Shown in pieces: positions 40,201 to 55,200 of a stretch of DNA of 64,000 nt. A program made the translations under genes and the position numbers. Source of the DNA: Tubiluchus corallicola (taxonomy: Eukaryota > Priapulida > Priapulimorpha > Priapulimorphida > Tubiluchidae); NCBI GenBank assembly GCA_030141605.1, contig JAQGDQ010000009.1:1271001-1335000 (forward strand), written 5' to 3'. Every line of letters starts with the position of its first letter. Positions within the stretch are counted from its first letter, which is position 1. The notes below the pieces were generated by a model. That model did no database searches, was not told the DNA's origin, and saw nothing but the letters and a program-made list of their open reading frames with translations.

Positions 40201-43200
40201 AACTTCCCAGTGGAAAAATTACTGATATTGTAGCAATACAACATTTATATGCATTTGCACTAAACAGGTATGTAACTTTTTACTAATTGTAAGAACATGA
40301 GGCAGTGTAGACAAATGTTTAAAAAAAATTTATTATGAAAAGATATTGATGAACATTTTTGGGGTCCCGGCAACAGAGACTCATCCTGTCATTCTTCTTC
40401 TTGTTGTGGGACTCAAAAAGGTCTACATCTTGATCATTTTAAAACAAAATGTAACAAATTTTCATCGGTGTTTTCATGGAGCTGGATTTTGAAAAAGGTT
40501 GTTGTTCCAATGTGGCAAGGAAGATGTCATATTTAGAAGAAGCTGCCTATCATTTTGAATAAAATTTTACAGTTTAACAGTAAATCATATTGCACAGCAC
40601 TAATTTAGAATTGGCACTGATGATATAGTATCCAGAAAATGACCATTCTCATTATTTGCTGGGATCTATAGTGACTTTGTATGTGTTAATAGTTGATACT
40701 TAGTAGGTATTTAGCCACAACACTAGAGTCTAGCACTAGTAAACTCATTTGAACTTCATAAATATTTACAGACGTAACAAAACTGGTGATAGAGAGACCG
40801 CATTAGACGTCATAGAAAAGGCTTTGAAAAAGGACGAGACTCCGGCTCCGGACATACTTTGCCTTGCTGGACGGATATACAAGGACAAATTTGTTGAGTC
40901 AGGATACACAGACAATGAGAGCAGAGATCAAGCTATTCACTGGTTTGTTTAGCTTTATCATCATTGTGTTTAGATAATGTAATTTGCCTTGATATTTCAG
41001 CCTAAAAAGAAGGGACAAGCTACTTAGCATGTTTGGTTGGATTTACTGTTATGACTTGAACTTAGAAACATATAATAAAGAACTTAAAAACTAATAATAA
41101 TATAGACATATATAAAACCTGACTATAAACCATGAAATAAATTTATACTGTTAGTGTGCCCAGATTTTCAAGTGCAGTGGTAGACACGATTCACTTGAAA
41201 ATTATAACTTCACTGGTGGACTTCATGACTTCGTAAGCGTATCGTGGTTTTCCGTAAGTGCGTGCTGCTTAAAGTAGTTCAAACTTCTGCAGCTTACCTA
41301 ATGAATGTTCGTGCAAAAATTTCACAAAATTAACAATTTAATTTTTTGTAAAAACTTATTCTGCTTTAGACAGAATTTGACAGTGCACTGCTTTTTTTCT
41401 GTCTGTGAATGATGTCATTGTTGGAAGAATTGGTACTCAAAATGGGAGCACCCAAGCATGAAATGATCACAACTTTATAGACATTTTACTAATTACACAT
41501 GTCGCTTATCATACTTTTATTACTAAATTCTTTTAACGTTTTTTGCGACATTAAAATATGCCTAACTTCCTTACCTTTCCTTGATACAAAGCTTTGTAGC
41601 AGTTCTTTTCAGAATTCCTCGCTTTCTGAGCCTGTTTAATACGTTGTTAAACAATATACTTGATAAGTGAATGATTGGTTTGAAATTTCAGGTACAGGAA
41701 AGGTTTTCTAGTCCAACCGAATGAGTATGCTGGTATTAATCTTGCCACCTTGCTAGTCATTGCCGGAAAAGATTTTTCAACTGACCATGAACTGCAGCAA
41801 ATAGGTTTGTAATTATTTCTATTTTTAGTTAGTTTAGACATATTTATTGCACATCCTTTGAACAAAACAGTAAATTAAAACTGATACAAAAAGTTCTCTT
41901 TATACAGAGATAATACATATACTACAAGTGTATAATTAGTACGTAGCAATATAACAAGCATAATAGAAAATAGAAAAAGACAGTCAAACGATTGAACAAC
42001 ATAATCAACTGAACATATTGAATTTTGTTCAAGTTAAAACTTTTAGATTCTTTAATGTTATTGTTTAGTTAACGTAAACTTTTTGATCTATTTTTTTTAT
42101 TGGAAACTATTTGCTAATACAGGTTTAAATTTCATTCTTATTCAGGAATTAGTTTAAAGTTTTTAGGCTTACTTAGCAATATGTTTACAGGATTGATATT
42201 GAACAACCTGATTGGTCGCAAGGGCAGCTTATGTTCATTGCAGGACTACTGGGATGTCGCCACTTTTTTTGAGATAAGCGTTCTTGCCGAGGACTACAGT
42301 AAAGCTGTTCAGGCTGCCGAGTGCATGTTCAAGCTGCAACCTCCAAAGTGGTGAGTTTATGCTTGTTTATATTGTTGAGAAATGTATTGCATTTTCATCC
42401 AAATGTGGTAGAAACAATTCTGCTAACTCATTCGCTTAGCTTAGGTTAGATTCTTTTTAACGTGCATAGTCCCACCACAGATATCTGCATTAAGTATGAC
42501 CTGTTTTAACTGTTAAATAACAGCTTGTAGAGTTTCATGTATAAAAATAGTCATGTTCTCTCAGTAAGTATGATAGGTTAGGTGGATGCCTTTTCTGTTT
42601 TTGGAGTTTTTATCAAATGGCACAGTTCAAGTTGTTTTGAGGAGTGCATCTGGTAGCCAGTTTTATGTCTGTTGCATCCATTTTATGCCAGCCAGTTTAA
42701 TAATTAGTAATACTTCCACATACAAGAAATCTGACACAATACAGAAGGATATCCAAGAATTGACAGTCTTCACAGTAACCAAATGCTTCGCCTTTCTTGG
42801 AGAAGCATTTTACCTCGTGAAAATGATTTTAGATACTTAGCATCATCGCATTTCTTAGCACTTGGGTCACTCAGCAGTGTCAATGAAAATCTGCAAACGT
42901 GATGGCCACAGCTCAAGAAATTTTCAGAGATGTGAATGGAAATCTGACAGATTTTAGAATTTTAGAAATCTTAGAATTTTTATCCCAAAACTTTGTTAGT
43001 GCATCACCGAACAATCTAGGTAGTGCCTCCTCAAAATCTTGCACAGCGCATGTATAATTCGTGGGCAGAGAATTAGTCCAATTGAGACCTGTTTATTTTT
43101 AAATTGAAGGTGGTTGTTAGGAAATATTTTTATACTCTTGTGATTTTGTAACATCTGCCATGTTATGAATCTTTGCTCAGATAATTTTTGTTTTAGTTGT

Positions 43201-46200
43201 AAAGTTTAGGAAGCACTGAATATTTCTAATGTCATTCAGTAGTTCGGTATTTCTGATTCCTCGGTGTTAAGTAGTGGACACAGTGGAATAAAGGTTTAAC
43301 TCTTGGTAGGTACGTGAAGTCAACAATTGGGAATATCACACTAATTCAGACATTTCGGAAACAGAGCGAAGCAGCACCACGCAGCCATGAAGAGGAACTC
43401 TTTCACTTTTGGCTGGAATTTTTCTTGGAGGGAATTGAAGAGGAGCAACACAAGAGTGTACATTTTCCAGTAAGTATACTGCAGTAGCAGTTAATGATTT
43501 AAAGCAATTAGTGATCAACACCTAATTAAAAGTAATAAAATTTAAAAAGGCTGTTTTCGGATATTCGCATCTGCGTGCTATGTAGATTTCTAGACGAGTA
43601 TTCATTGACACCCTGCAGAAATTGCACTGGCTACAAATAAGATGTTACAGAAAAGTACAAAGATGTTTAAACTTTCTTATCCGGATTAAGTTTAGTAGGG
43701 AATATCTTTATTTAGTCAATAACAAGTGGTGGACTTCACGGATAAAAAGAACACATTACGTAGTCTTCAGGATTGCAGTCCTTTTTATTAGTCAATGAAG
43801 CTGTACTGCTTACTAAATTTCTATAACTATCGATTTTTTTGGCTTCAACTTTCTTATTAAAAACTTTATTTTAAACAGGTTCTTATCTTAGAGCCAACAA
43901 AAGTCTACATGCCTAGTTATGTTACTGTAAATTTGGAAACCGGTGACGCTCTTACGGAAAACATTCAAAAGTCCATTCGTATGTGGCACGTGGCACCAGA
44001 GAATCAGTCCGGGTTGCACGAATGGCTGTTTACTGCTGACTCTATAAAAAGTGTCAGGTAAACTATGTTGTTAATTCTGTCACGTGTATTCACTATTCAT
44101 TAATGTTTTGTTACATAACAAGTATTAATAGGTTCTCAGATCACATTACTATTTGCCAAGGTTGTCATTTATACGATAATTATCAGAATATACGACAATT
44201 TGTGAGTTTAACCCATGCAGAAATGAGACTGTGCTATAATTTAGATATGAAACAAAACCAAAAGTATGAAAAAATTGTGCACTGAAAACATTTAAAACAG
44301 TACTGCTAAGTGTTAACCACTGGGTAGTAAATAAGTGTTGATTTCAATGTAATCCGAAGAATGCTGGTTATTATGATCACAGTTTCCTGAAGAAAAGCAG
44401 TAATTTCAAAAATGAATGGTGATGACAAAGCTTGTTTCTACACAATTGAAATTATTGACATTTTACCCCTTTTCGATAAATTTAATTTTACCCTAGTTAA
44501 TGCCTCTTTTTGGTGTTATAGTTACTTACGTAGTGCTTAATTAGGCAATAATAATTATTTGCTTGCAAATATGCAATATTTTTGGATTTTGGACGAAAAT
44601 ACGATAATTTGGCAGAAAATGCGATAATTGTTGACCCCCAATACGATAATCAGCATCAACAAAACAGCAGCTCTGCCATTAATTAGTGAATTTTATGTTA
44701 CTAGTATTAGATGAGTGATTTAGATTTTTTCCAGACTGATTTTGTGATTATATTGTTACAAATGAATTTTTTTAGTAAATACCTTTTCACATATTGTAGC
44801 CTAAATAGTAATTCAAGATCTGTTATAACATGTGTCTGTAAGCCTCTTTGAGTACAGTAATTTGACTAAATAAATCCATGTCAGATATTTTACATCATTT
44901 GTTATGTGTTGCCAGTTGACCTAACGACAGTTACTTACCCTACATTAATATTAACATATGTTTTTTAAAGTTATTGCCTCTTATTAAAAAATGTATTTTT
45001 TTGCAAGAAATAGCCAGTTTCATGTACGCATGCATTTATTTTCAGTTTGTATCGTCGAGATGATCGCTGTGTTTATCTTTATGTTCATCAAAACTCTGAC
45101 GATTTTCAAATGTTTTTTCCTTCTGATGTATTGAGAAAACGGTGAGCGGGCAAGTTAATTCATCTCTTGTTGTATCAGTCGAACTTTTTGCCATCATCTT
45201 TCATACCCAATTTCAAATTCCAAATTGTGAACAAAATTTTTTACTTCTTTTTTGTATTGTGTTTTATGTTTAGTTTACTTAGTTCACTTTTAAAATATGT
45301 TACGCATTTACAAACACCATTTTGATTTCTGTTCACAAGATAATCTTGATGCATTGTGTAAGACAGCTGATCATGTTTGAAATGTACATCTACAAAAATG
45401 GGCAAAGAAAGGTTCAACTATAGTTTTTGAATCAGTCTTTGAAATAGGTATGAATCGGAAAACTATTTTCAAAAAGTATGCATTGACTTTGTGCTCAGAA
45501 AGTTTTGATATTTTGTGTTTCAGTTTTTATGATATGGTGCTAGAAATGACTGCAGATGTCCAGGACTGCATAACCGATCTAGATTCTGATCTATCCACTG
45601 AGCCAATTCAGGTTTGCTTTACTGATTAGTGTTCCTTGCTGACTTTGCAAAGTGATGAGCATGTCAGTGGTCATTAGATACATTTTTTGCTTTATTACAC
45701 ACCTGTGGTCTTTCACAACCATATTTTGTTTGTTGCACAATTCAGTTTTTTGTCTCAGTGTTGCTGTTCTTTTTGTGATTATTATTGTTTTTGTCGTATG
45801 GATTAACCCTCGTAAATTCTCTTACAGTTTGAGTATGAATTGGATGATGGAGGAAGAAAGATTGTGTTAGGAAAAGGTACCTATGGTGTTGTATATGCAG
45901 CCAGAGATCTCACCACTCAGGTCAGGATAGCCATAAAAGAAGTTCCAGAAAAAAATAAAAGGTATCGTCAGACCTGCCAGCCATTTGATGTAAAAGTGAA
46001 TGCGAAATGTAGAAACACCGTGTTTAAACTCGTCCCTGAGAGTCCAGGGGGAAATTATGCTCCAGAAATTTCTGCTTTTTTTGGGTTTGAAAATCAAATT
46101 TTCAAAAAAATTCAAGCAAAAAATTAAGGTAATTTTGCATACTACTGAGCTTTCTTATGCTGTTATTATTCCAGTTAAAAATGCTTTTTATGTAAATATG

Positions 46201-49200
46201 TTCTTTTTGTACATTTAAAAAGCTCAATAACATTCAAGTGCTTAATTTTTAATAATTATAATACCATGAACACTACTGTATTAAGTAGAATAGTGCTACT
46301 AATTGTGTTGTGGTTAGTACTGATGGCAGTTAAAGCCAGTTGATTTGCAAATTTGCATGTGAAGTTGCAAAATGTATGAGAATTGAAATTTTATGAGTGT
46401 GTGAAAGCCTTAAAATGAGTGTGACACGTGCCTAATGCATCAGAGTTTGCAAGTTTATATTGTGTGCCTGACAACAATGTGTAAAATGGCTGTTCTAATG
46501 TGCTGTTTCATTAGATAAATACAGTAGGCGTAACTTAATAGATTCACGTTTAATAGACTCTGTCGCTTAATTGACTCAATCGCTTGGAACGGGACTCTTC
46601 TATTCAGATATACATAAAAATTATCGGTAATTGACTCAAATAACTCCGCATGATTGATTCAATTTTTTTCCTTCACCTATTTAAAATAAGATATTTGTAA
46701 GTGCCCAAAGACCCTTTCCTATTTTTATGTCATCTTTACTTCCCCTTTGTGCACTATGTATACAGAAACAATCATGTTAAGTACCGTTTTGTTTGTAAGC
46801 AGGTACGTTTATCATGCTCTAATACACTAGCGTAGCGGTTTTGCTTTGAATCTATTACCTGCTCGCCCACTGTTACCCAAAGAATTTCTGGAAGCTAAAC
46901 ATTTAATCACTTGCCTAGCGGTTTCCTTTTGATGCTCTCGTTGCAAATCACGCTTTCAGGCTTAATGAGTTTACAGTCAAAGATGCAGGTACAGTATAAT
47001 CAGCTGGTATTCCTTGTGAGTTACAAGAGTAAACATCATACAGCAAATAAGGGCAATGTAAGTGAGCAGACGATTCAGAACTGTTTTAGTCATGCACAAC
47101 AACAGATTTTCAACGTTTTTATAATTACGAGAACTCTGTGGGCCAACTTCTTCGCGAGAAAATGAAGCAGCCAACTTTGAAGGAATTTTTGTAATTTTTG
47201 CAAATAAACAGACTTAGAAAAGTCTGTGATTTAGAAAAGTATACTTTTTAATTTATTGCTAATTCACTTGTATAAATTAATATTTTAAAATATTTTTTCT
47301 AATTTTTAACTGCACAAAGGAATTTAGGCATTATTTCATTTCTAAAATTCATTAAAAACCTTTGCAGTGCATAGTAAACTGGTGACTCATACTTCTATAC
47401 CTGTAATGCTACACCCATTGGTTAATAGGTTCCATCGGTTAATTGGGTCAAAACACGTCGGCACCAAAGTGAGTCTGTTAAGCGGCGCCTACTGTACATA
47501 ATTATATGTCATGGATTGCTTGTTACGTCTTATGCAACCGTTGCATAAGCAAGCCTTCCATTTAAAAAACAGTCTACCTTAAAAGCAAATTTACTAACTG
47601 CAGTTGTCCCTGCACTAGTATGTAATCAAAATTATAATGGTAATTGTAATGTAAAATTAATTAAAATTAGTATGTAATGGTAGTAGATGTCTGTGACTCA
47701 AGATGGGAAATCTCTATAATTTCCTATGTGTACTAACAACAGCTTATTTGTCTGTTTATGATAGTGAAGTGCAGCCCTTGCACGAGGAGATAAAACTTCA
47801 TTCCCGGCTCAGTCATCGTAACATTGTCCGTTATCTAGGATCAGTTTCACAAGAAGGCATGTTTAAAATCTTTATGGAACAGGTGCCTGGAGGTATGTGA
47901 AAAATTCCAGAAAATAGAGTTTTTTTTAATGTCCAACAACAGCCGACACAACTGTTTTCATAAAAGCTATGACAGTGTAATGTGACAATGTGCATGTCAC
48001 TAAGAATGTCTATCAATGTTCTTAGTAGAGGTGTTGTGTTTTTTAATAGATCTTGTTTAATACTTTCATTGTTTTTTGTTTTGGTTACAGGAAGTCTGTC
48101 AGCATTGCTCAGGTCCAAATGGGGTCCATTAAAAGATAATGAATTAACAATTTCATATTATACCAAGCAGATACTTGAAGGATTGAAATATCTGGTATCA
48201 ACTTTTCAATTTATAAGTATTGTCTTTTGTGATAAGATTTAAGCGATTACTTGTGTAGTGTTTATGTATTACATTTACACTAGTTTAAGAAAAAACGTTT
48301 TTTAATGAATTTGGATTAAATGCAACTGTTCTACATTTTAGGGCAAATTTTCTGGACTTATAATTCTTATAATTTTCGATATTCTTATTAATATGTAGGG
48401 GTGAGCATTCTCTATCAGAAATCAAATTCGAATCGAACTAAACTTTCGACTTTCGATGTTGAATCAATCCGAATTGAATTCAAATTCATTTTTAAAGATT
48501 TTTGAATAAATTTTCAAATTATTAGTAAAAAGATCATGCACATTGCTTGCTAATAATGTGTTTAAAACTTGTGCACAGAAATCGCAGCTAAATTGCCTGA
48601 TGTTTCAAACGTTCTAATGATAAAAAACATATGCAGCTGAACTGGCAAATGATGCAAATTGAAAATTTTAGGCTTGAATCGAATTCAAATTGAAAAACTC
48701 TTCCAAACTCGAACATTCAATGCTCACCCTTATTAGGTGTCATAGATTAACTTTTGTAGAATTTTCTTTTATTATGTAGTCACGGTTGTAATGTTTTTTA
48801 TTTTTGATAGCATGATCAAAAAATAGTGCACAGAGATATCAAAGGTGACAATGTGTTGGTAAACACGTACAGTGGTGTGTTGAAGATTGTTGATTTTGGC
48901 ACAAGTAAACGTCTAGCGGGCATGAATCCTTGCACAGAAACCTTCACAGGTAGGATAATATGCTAACTGATATATTGCTAATTGAATATATGATAATTTT
49001 CATCATTTTACTATGTATGTTTGGAGGTTATCTCTTTATATTATCCAAATTTAGAACATCCAGATATCAAGATGCTTTTGTTTCATTAGCAACCTCCTGT
49101 TTTAATAAAAAAGCGTCTTCATAGACTCAAGTTATTGTGAAATGAACTTTTTAATCTAAAATAGTTTTAATCTGAAATAACCTATATGAAAATAGATTTT

Positions 49201-52200
49201 TATATGAGCCATATCATTTGAATTCATATTTGAATTTATTTTTTTATTTTATTGTTATATTGTACTTGTAATTGTAAAAACTGTATACACTGTGTGCTGT
49301 AAGTTTGTATAAATTAAATATTTAGCTTACTAGCTTTTTCTGTGGCATATTGTAACACATCACATTTAGACTAAACTGTCTCTGCTTAATATGTATTAGG
49401 TAGTTGATTTCAATTTCACCTGGTTGCCTAATAACTATGGATATATAAGTCAACATTAATAGTTACACTTATGACTTTCCAATATTATGAATCTCATTTA
49501 CAATTTTACAGGAACATTACAGTACATGGCACCTGAGGTAATAGATAAAGGACAGCGGGGTTATGGAGCAGCAGCAGATATTTGGTCTCTGGGTTGTACG
49601 GTAGTAGAAATGGCATCTGGCAAGCCTCCCTTTATTGAGGTGCATTTACAATTGTTTTAATTAATGTTTTGATATAGATTGACTAGAATGAATGTCAGTG
49701 TGCAATGAATATTCACGGACATTGTGGAAAAGAAATGCTTAAAAGCTGGTTCAGGTATATCCAAAAACTTTTAAATGTTACCTAGTTTACAACTGAATTG
49801 TTGTGCATTTGTAATGAGTTCTTTTTTGCATATCCAAAAATTCTTTAACGTTATACAGCTTGCAAATGAACAGTTGTACATTTGTGATGAGCTTTTTTGT
49901 AATTTTATTTAAGAAACACTTATTTTGATTAGCAACTTCATACGTTTGTTTTTATACTCCCCCTGTGTAAAGCAATCATATAGCACTGCATACTCAAACA
50001 TAGTATAATGTTGTTTTATTTGTATTTATCACAATACAAAATGTGTTATGTTATTATAATGTTATAGGCGTAATAGTTGAACCCATCCCATTCTGTAGCA
50101 ACAAATAAAGGCTCTATTATCGTGCTGATGCTAGCTGTGATTTTTCATGTTTTATAGCTGGGGTCCCCACAAGCAGCCATGTTTAAAGTTGGTTTCTATA
50201 AAGAGCATCCCGAGATACCAGAATCCATGTCGGAAAACGCCATAGATTTTCTAAAAAGGTAAGTGTTTTTATTCAACATGGCTTGCTTAATTAACATTTT
50301 ACTGTATAAAATATGCGTCGTAAGTTTTGTCATTTTCTGTAATACATTCGAATATTTTTGTGGTGTCTGTTCCAGGTGTTTTGAACCCGACCCAGAGAAA
50401 AGACCGTCTGCTGCCACTTTGTTGGAACATCCATTCATTAATCCGTAAGTTATCAATTCTTATTTTGGTAAAATTTGGACATTCTGTATAATTGTTAAAC
50501 AAATTAAGTCATGATGCTAAAGCTGTAAAAAAGTAAAGATGTCTTTTACTATTGCACGATTGAATGAAAAATAAAAATAATGATTTTAGTGGATAATTAA
50601 TCTTAGTTTGGATTCTTGAATTGATAATATCTTTATGCCAATGCTTGTTGGTTCATAAATCTACAATGAATCTTGAACTTGACAAAATAATTTTTTCCAA
50701 TCTAATATCACTACTGTATATGTGGATGCTGTTTTGTATTACTATTACAACTCACAAGTTTGTCTTTTTTCAGCAGCCATAGGAAGAAGAGCAAGATTAA
50801 ACCACGGTTACAAATTCATGAGTTTAACAGGAGTGCATCAGGTATTTGATTGTCTTATTCAACCTGGGAACTGCTCAGTTTTTTTCCTGATAATTTTGGT
50901 GGATGTCAAGATGCTAGATGCTTCATTAAGACAAAATTTGTTTTGATAAGAAGGTCGCGTTAAAAAAAGATAATCGCCAAAGCTTGTTCATCTCAATTTG
51001 TTTGTTTTTGTAATGAATTTGCTTTTGTTTTAATGTGCAGAGTGTCCAGATGTCTCAGGTAAGTAAGTCATTAATTCCTTTTTTACTAAATTAATTAATC
51101 AATTAGTGGCCTATATTTTGATAAATCAAATTCGCGTGCATGACTTTTTACATGAGAAATAAATTTTACTTTTATATTAATATGATACGATCGGGTTCCG
51201 CAGTAACTGTTATTGCTCAGTAAGTTTGGCTCCTGTAGCATTTGTGTTTTTTGTTGCTTGATAGTCAAGTTAACTAGCCTTTTAAGTTACATGTATTTTT
51301 GTTCCGTTATTTTTTCTATTTATATTGAGTTAGTTAAAATGCGAAAAGTGATTCCTGCATCTTTTTTTCTGCTTATCTACATTTCAATGTACATTTATTA
51401 ACCTTTATGAATTTCATTTCCTTTGCACTCATGTTTTGGTACATGTGTTAAAGTATTTTTTGTTTTGCATCCCTATTGTAAGTGTTGTGTCTGCAATCTT
51501 ATATAAGCCTTACTAGTATACTCTGCTTTGATCTGTATTTTGCATAGTTATTGTGGCTTTACTGTATTTAATTTTGTAAATTTCGTTTTTTCTTCCGTGT
51601 TGCAAAGTCGTGCAAACTCAAAATATTCAAATCCTCTGCTTAACAGTAATAAATTGCGTATTTTATTTTTGATGGGCTCATGTGTAAATGAAATTTTGGT
51701 TTATAAAATCATATTTGACTTTACTATGTGTCAGTCTATGCAGAAAAGGCAGAACATTATTTTTCTTTGTGTTATTTGTTAATAATTGTTTAGTTCCAGC
51801 AAAGAGCGGGTATCCGGGGACTCCCTTGACTCCAGAGAACGAAGATGAGTTGGGAAGACTTCCAAGAATCGGCAGTGCAACATTTTCGTCTCCTCCAGCC
51901 ACGTAAGTGAATCCTGCTTTTGTTCTATTGGCTGTTATGTCTTATTATGTTACATGTTGTTGTCTACACTTAGGAGTATTTTGTGTAATCGCTGATTTTT
52001 TGTTTTTACATAATTTCATGCATTTTTGCTCGTAAAAATTAATAAACTTTAGGGGGAAATTAAATGATTTTAATGAAAACAATTTATTTTCTGAGACAGC
52101 TATTTTTTCACTTTGCTGTATTTACTGAACAAAACAGAAACAGTGCATTTTTGTTTGGTTGTGTGTAACTTGGCATTTTAACTTATCTGCAAATTTGTTA

Positions 52201-55200
52201 TTGTTGATTGAATGATTATTTGCTTAGAATGTACTAAATCTCAAAACTTTGAATTGACTAATTTATTTATGTTAACTAACTTATTACATTTAACCAAACA
52301 CATGGTACTTGTGATGTTCACTGATGCTGTTGCAGAAGAATTCCTATGTTGTAGCTTTTTATTGGTATTTATGGTCATTTTTACTGCTAGTATTACAGCC
52401 TTGGTAATGCTACAGTATGAATAAGTATTTTGCGTAGCTTGTAACATTCATCATTTCGTATTTACTGTATGTCATGATATTCGGTTTACAAAAACATAAT
52501 GTTGGGGCCCCCTCGCCTGGGCGCCACAAGGGGGGGGGGGGCGATGTCCACAAAGACTGCCGAGCAGTTACCCTCTGCTTGAGTATGCTGCATACCCAGA
52601 AGTAACTTGACACAGAACAGTTAGAGAAAAGCTTAGAGTTTATGGTTAAACTATGCTGTACCTCACCTACTATAATAACAGCTACTTGACCTGCCTGAGC
52701 ACTAGAAAGAGCAGCACCTGCTTGACAAGACAAGACAACATGACAGAGATGGCCTAAATTTGTGTGCACTCCTTTTATACTTATAATTGCTACACATTGA
52801 AACAAGTTAAGCGTGCCCGCAACAATATCTTTAACGACACACTTTTTCCCACTGCATCCTAATGTCATTTAAGCTTTCGTTTGGCTTACAAAGGCATAAT
52901 ATATTGAACGACTTTCTTTTTTCCTAGCGTATCCTAAACATTATTTAAACCTTCATTTGTAGATTCACGGTTTAATAATTTTGTATTATTTTAGAATTAA
53001 TGAGCGAATGGACAGTCCTGATCTGACTGCCCAGCTCAGCACTGCCACGCCCGCATCACCAGAGAATGAAGGTTTCTTTATGCTGAAGAAAGATTCCGAG
53101 AGACGATTAACTCTCGTACGGGTGCTAGAGGATGACAGAGATAAGGTACGAGATAAATTTGTCAAATGCCTAAGTGCCGCTGCTGTTTCCTGAATTTAAT
53201 GAAATTTAGACGATGTCGCGAGTTTGGTTGTACAGTGAAAATGATTGCAGTAAGAGTCCTTGCTTAATTTTGCTAATGCATTTCAGCAAAATGAGACATA
53301 AAGCAAAACATTGCTAAACAAAGCCAAGACTTCCACAGGAAGTAATTTAAAAGAATTGAGATATGTTCCAAAGGCAAAAATCAATGCTGCTTAAATCAAT
53401 CACATAAATTATACATTTAATTATAAGTTTTATTCACATTTCTACTGATTAATTTCTTTTTGTTTGCTTGAATTCACTTATCATTCTTACCTCTACTTAG
53501 CTAGCGGTTTCTTTTTTGTTAATGTTGCAGCTCTAGGTAGTGGCTAAACACTATGTAGTGAAAGCCAAGCCCTGGCAACCTCGGGACAACTCTGTCTAAT
53601 TGCTATTGCAGGCAAAATTCTGTCCATAAATTTACACCCAGGTGCAGATAAATCGCAAATCCCTTTATAAAAATTACCAGCATTAGCAGTCAGTGTGGAA
53701 GCAAAAATATAAATAATAACTTACTGTTTTACATTATTAGTGAATTTTTAGATCAGGATAACACAATATGAACTATTTTGATGCTTAAAGGAAGATAAAA
53801 TGTTGCTGATAAAATAAAAAAAATGTGTTTTTTGAGCAAAGTAAAAATATTATCAAAATGAAACGTGTATCGTTAAGTGAAAAAAGTTAACAAATTTTCA
53901 GCATAGTTAGCACAAAATGTTGCTAGAAGGGGGAGTTGTTAAGCGAGGACTTACTGTAATTTTATCTGTTTGTAGATATGTGATGTGTGGCATAGGATGG
54001 TACTAAATGATGTGAAGACTTCGGTGCTAACAGTTGACCACCTTCATGTATTAATTTACGGACTGCAAGAGACTATACAAAGTAATCAAAAGCAACCGGT
54101 GCATGACACTATCAGTAAGTTCATAGAATTATATTTGTAGTGAGCATAGAGCAGCAGTAATTCAATTTGACAAAAAATTTGACAATTTGACAATTTGATT
54201 TCTTGGGTAAAAAAAGCCAGAAAAGTTTATTTTAGAAAGCCTATGCACAAATAATATGTCAGTAATTATCATGACTTGTAAAAAAACATTAAAACTTTAA
54301 TATGGGCCTTCAAATTTTAGTATATCATTGTGGCTAATGGTGGAGCCTCAAACCCTCAACATTTTCTGGCTGTGACAAAGCAAAGCATAATACACCAATC
54401 TTCAGCTTTTGCAGGGTAAAGTTCCCTACTAACAATTTTCAGATCTGCCCATCCTGGCACCGGTCCTGCACTTCGTAACCTTACAATTGTTAAAAATTGA
54501 CTATTCGGCTGTATATTTACTAGTATGACATAAATTTCTTATCACTTTATTACATATTACTAGTTTCACTGAAGGAAGATGTTCGTGGAGAAAAAGTTGC
54601 CATGGAGCACATCAAAGTTGCTCTATATCTCTTCCAAGATGCTGTTAACGAGGTGCTGAAGAAACACAACATAAAACCACATTGGATGTTCGCCATTGAC
54701 AATCTCATACGTGATGCCGTAACTTCGGCAATGCAGATCATGTTCCCAGGTACACAGTTTTCTTAATTGCTTGAAGCCTTTGTAGTTGATTGTTTGTTCA
54801 ATTAAGTCATAAGTTTTGGTTTAGCCACAAATTTACCATCATAAGGCAATCAAGACCATTGTACAATTGTGCATGTGTGTGTGTGCGTGTGTGTTTGTGT
54901 GTGTGCGTGCGTGTGTGTTTGTGTGTGTGTGTGTGTATGATTTATGTGTGTTTGTGTAAAATTTGTATGTGTGCATAATTATGAGCATGGAATTACTTAT
55001 ATTAAATTTTAAAGTCATTTTAAGTCTGTTAATAGAGAGTTTGATGCAGTTGCGAGTGCTGTTCCCCGTGCAGAGGTCTGCATTTAACTGTTTCTGTCAC
55101 TGTGAATGGACACCTTCCTGCACTTGAAAGGAAAAGCTAATCTTAAATTATAGCTCAAAACAATCTACTTGTAATTAATGACAGAAAACATTCTATATTT

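Noticed and set aside
42586-42840. 84-residue protein within a MAP3K intron
   Set aside because: Not compatible with flanking splice phases and no homology recognised.
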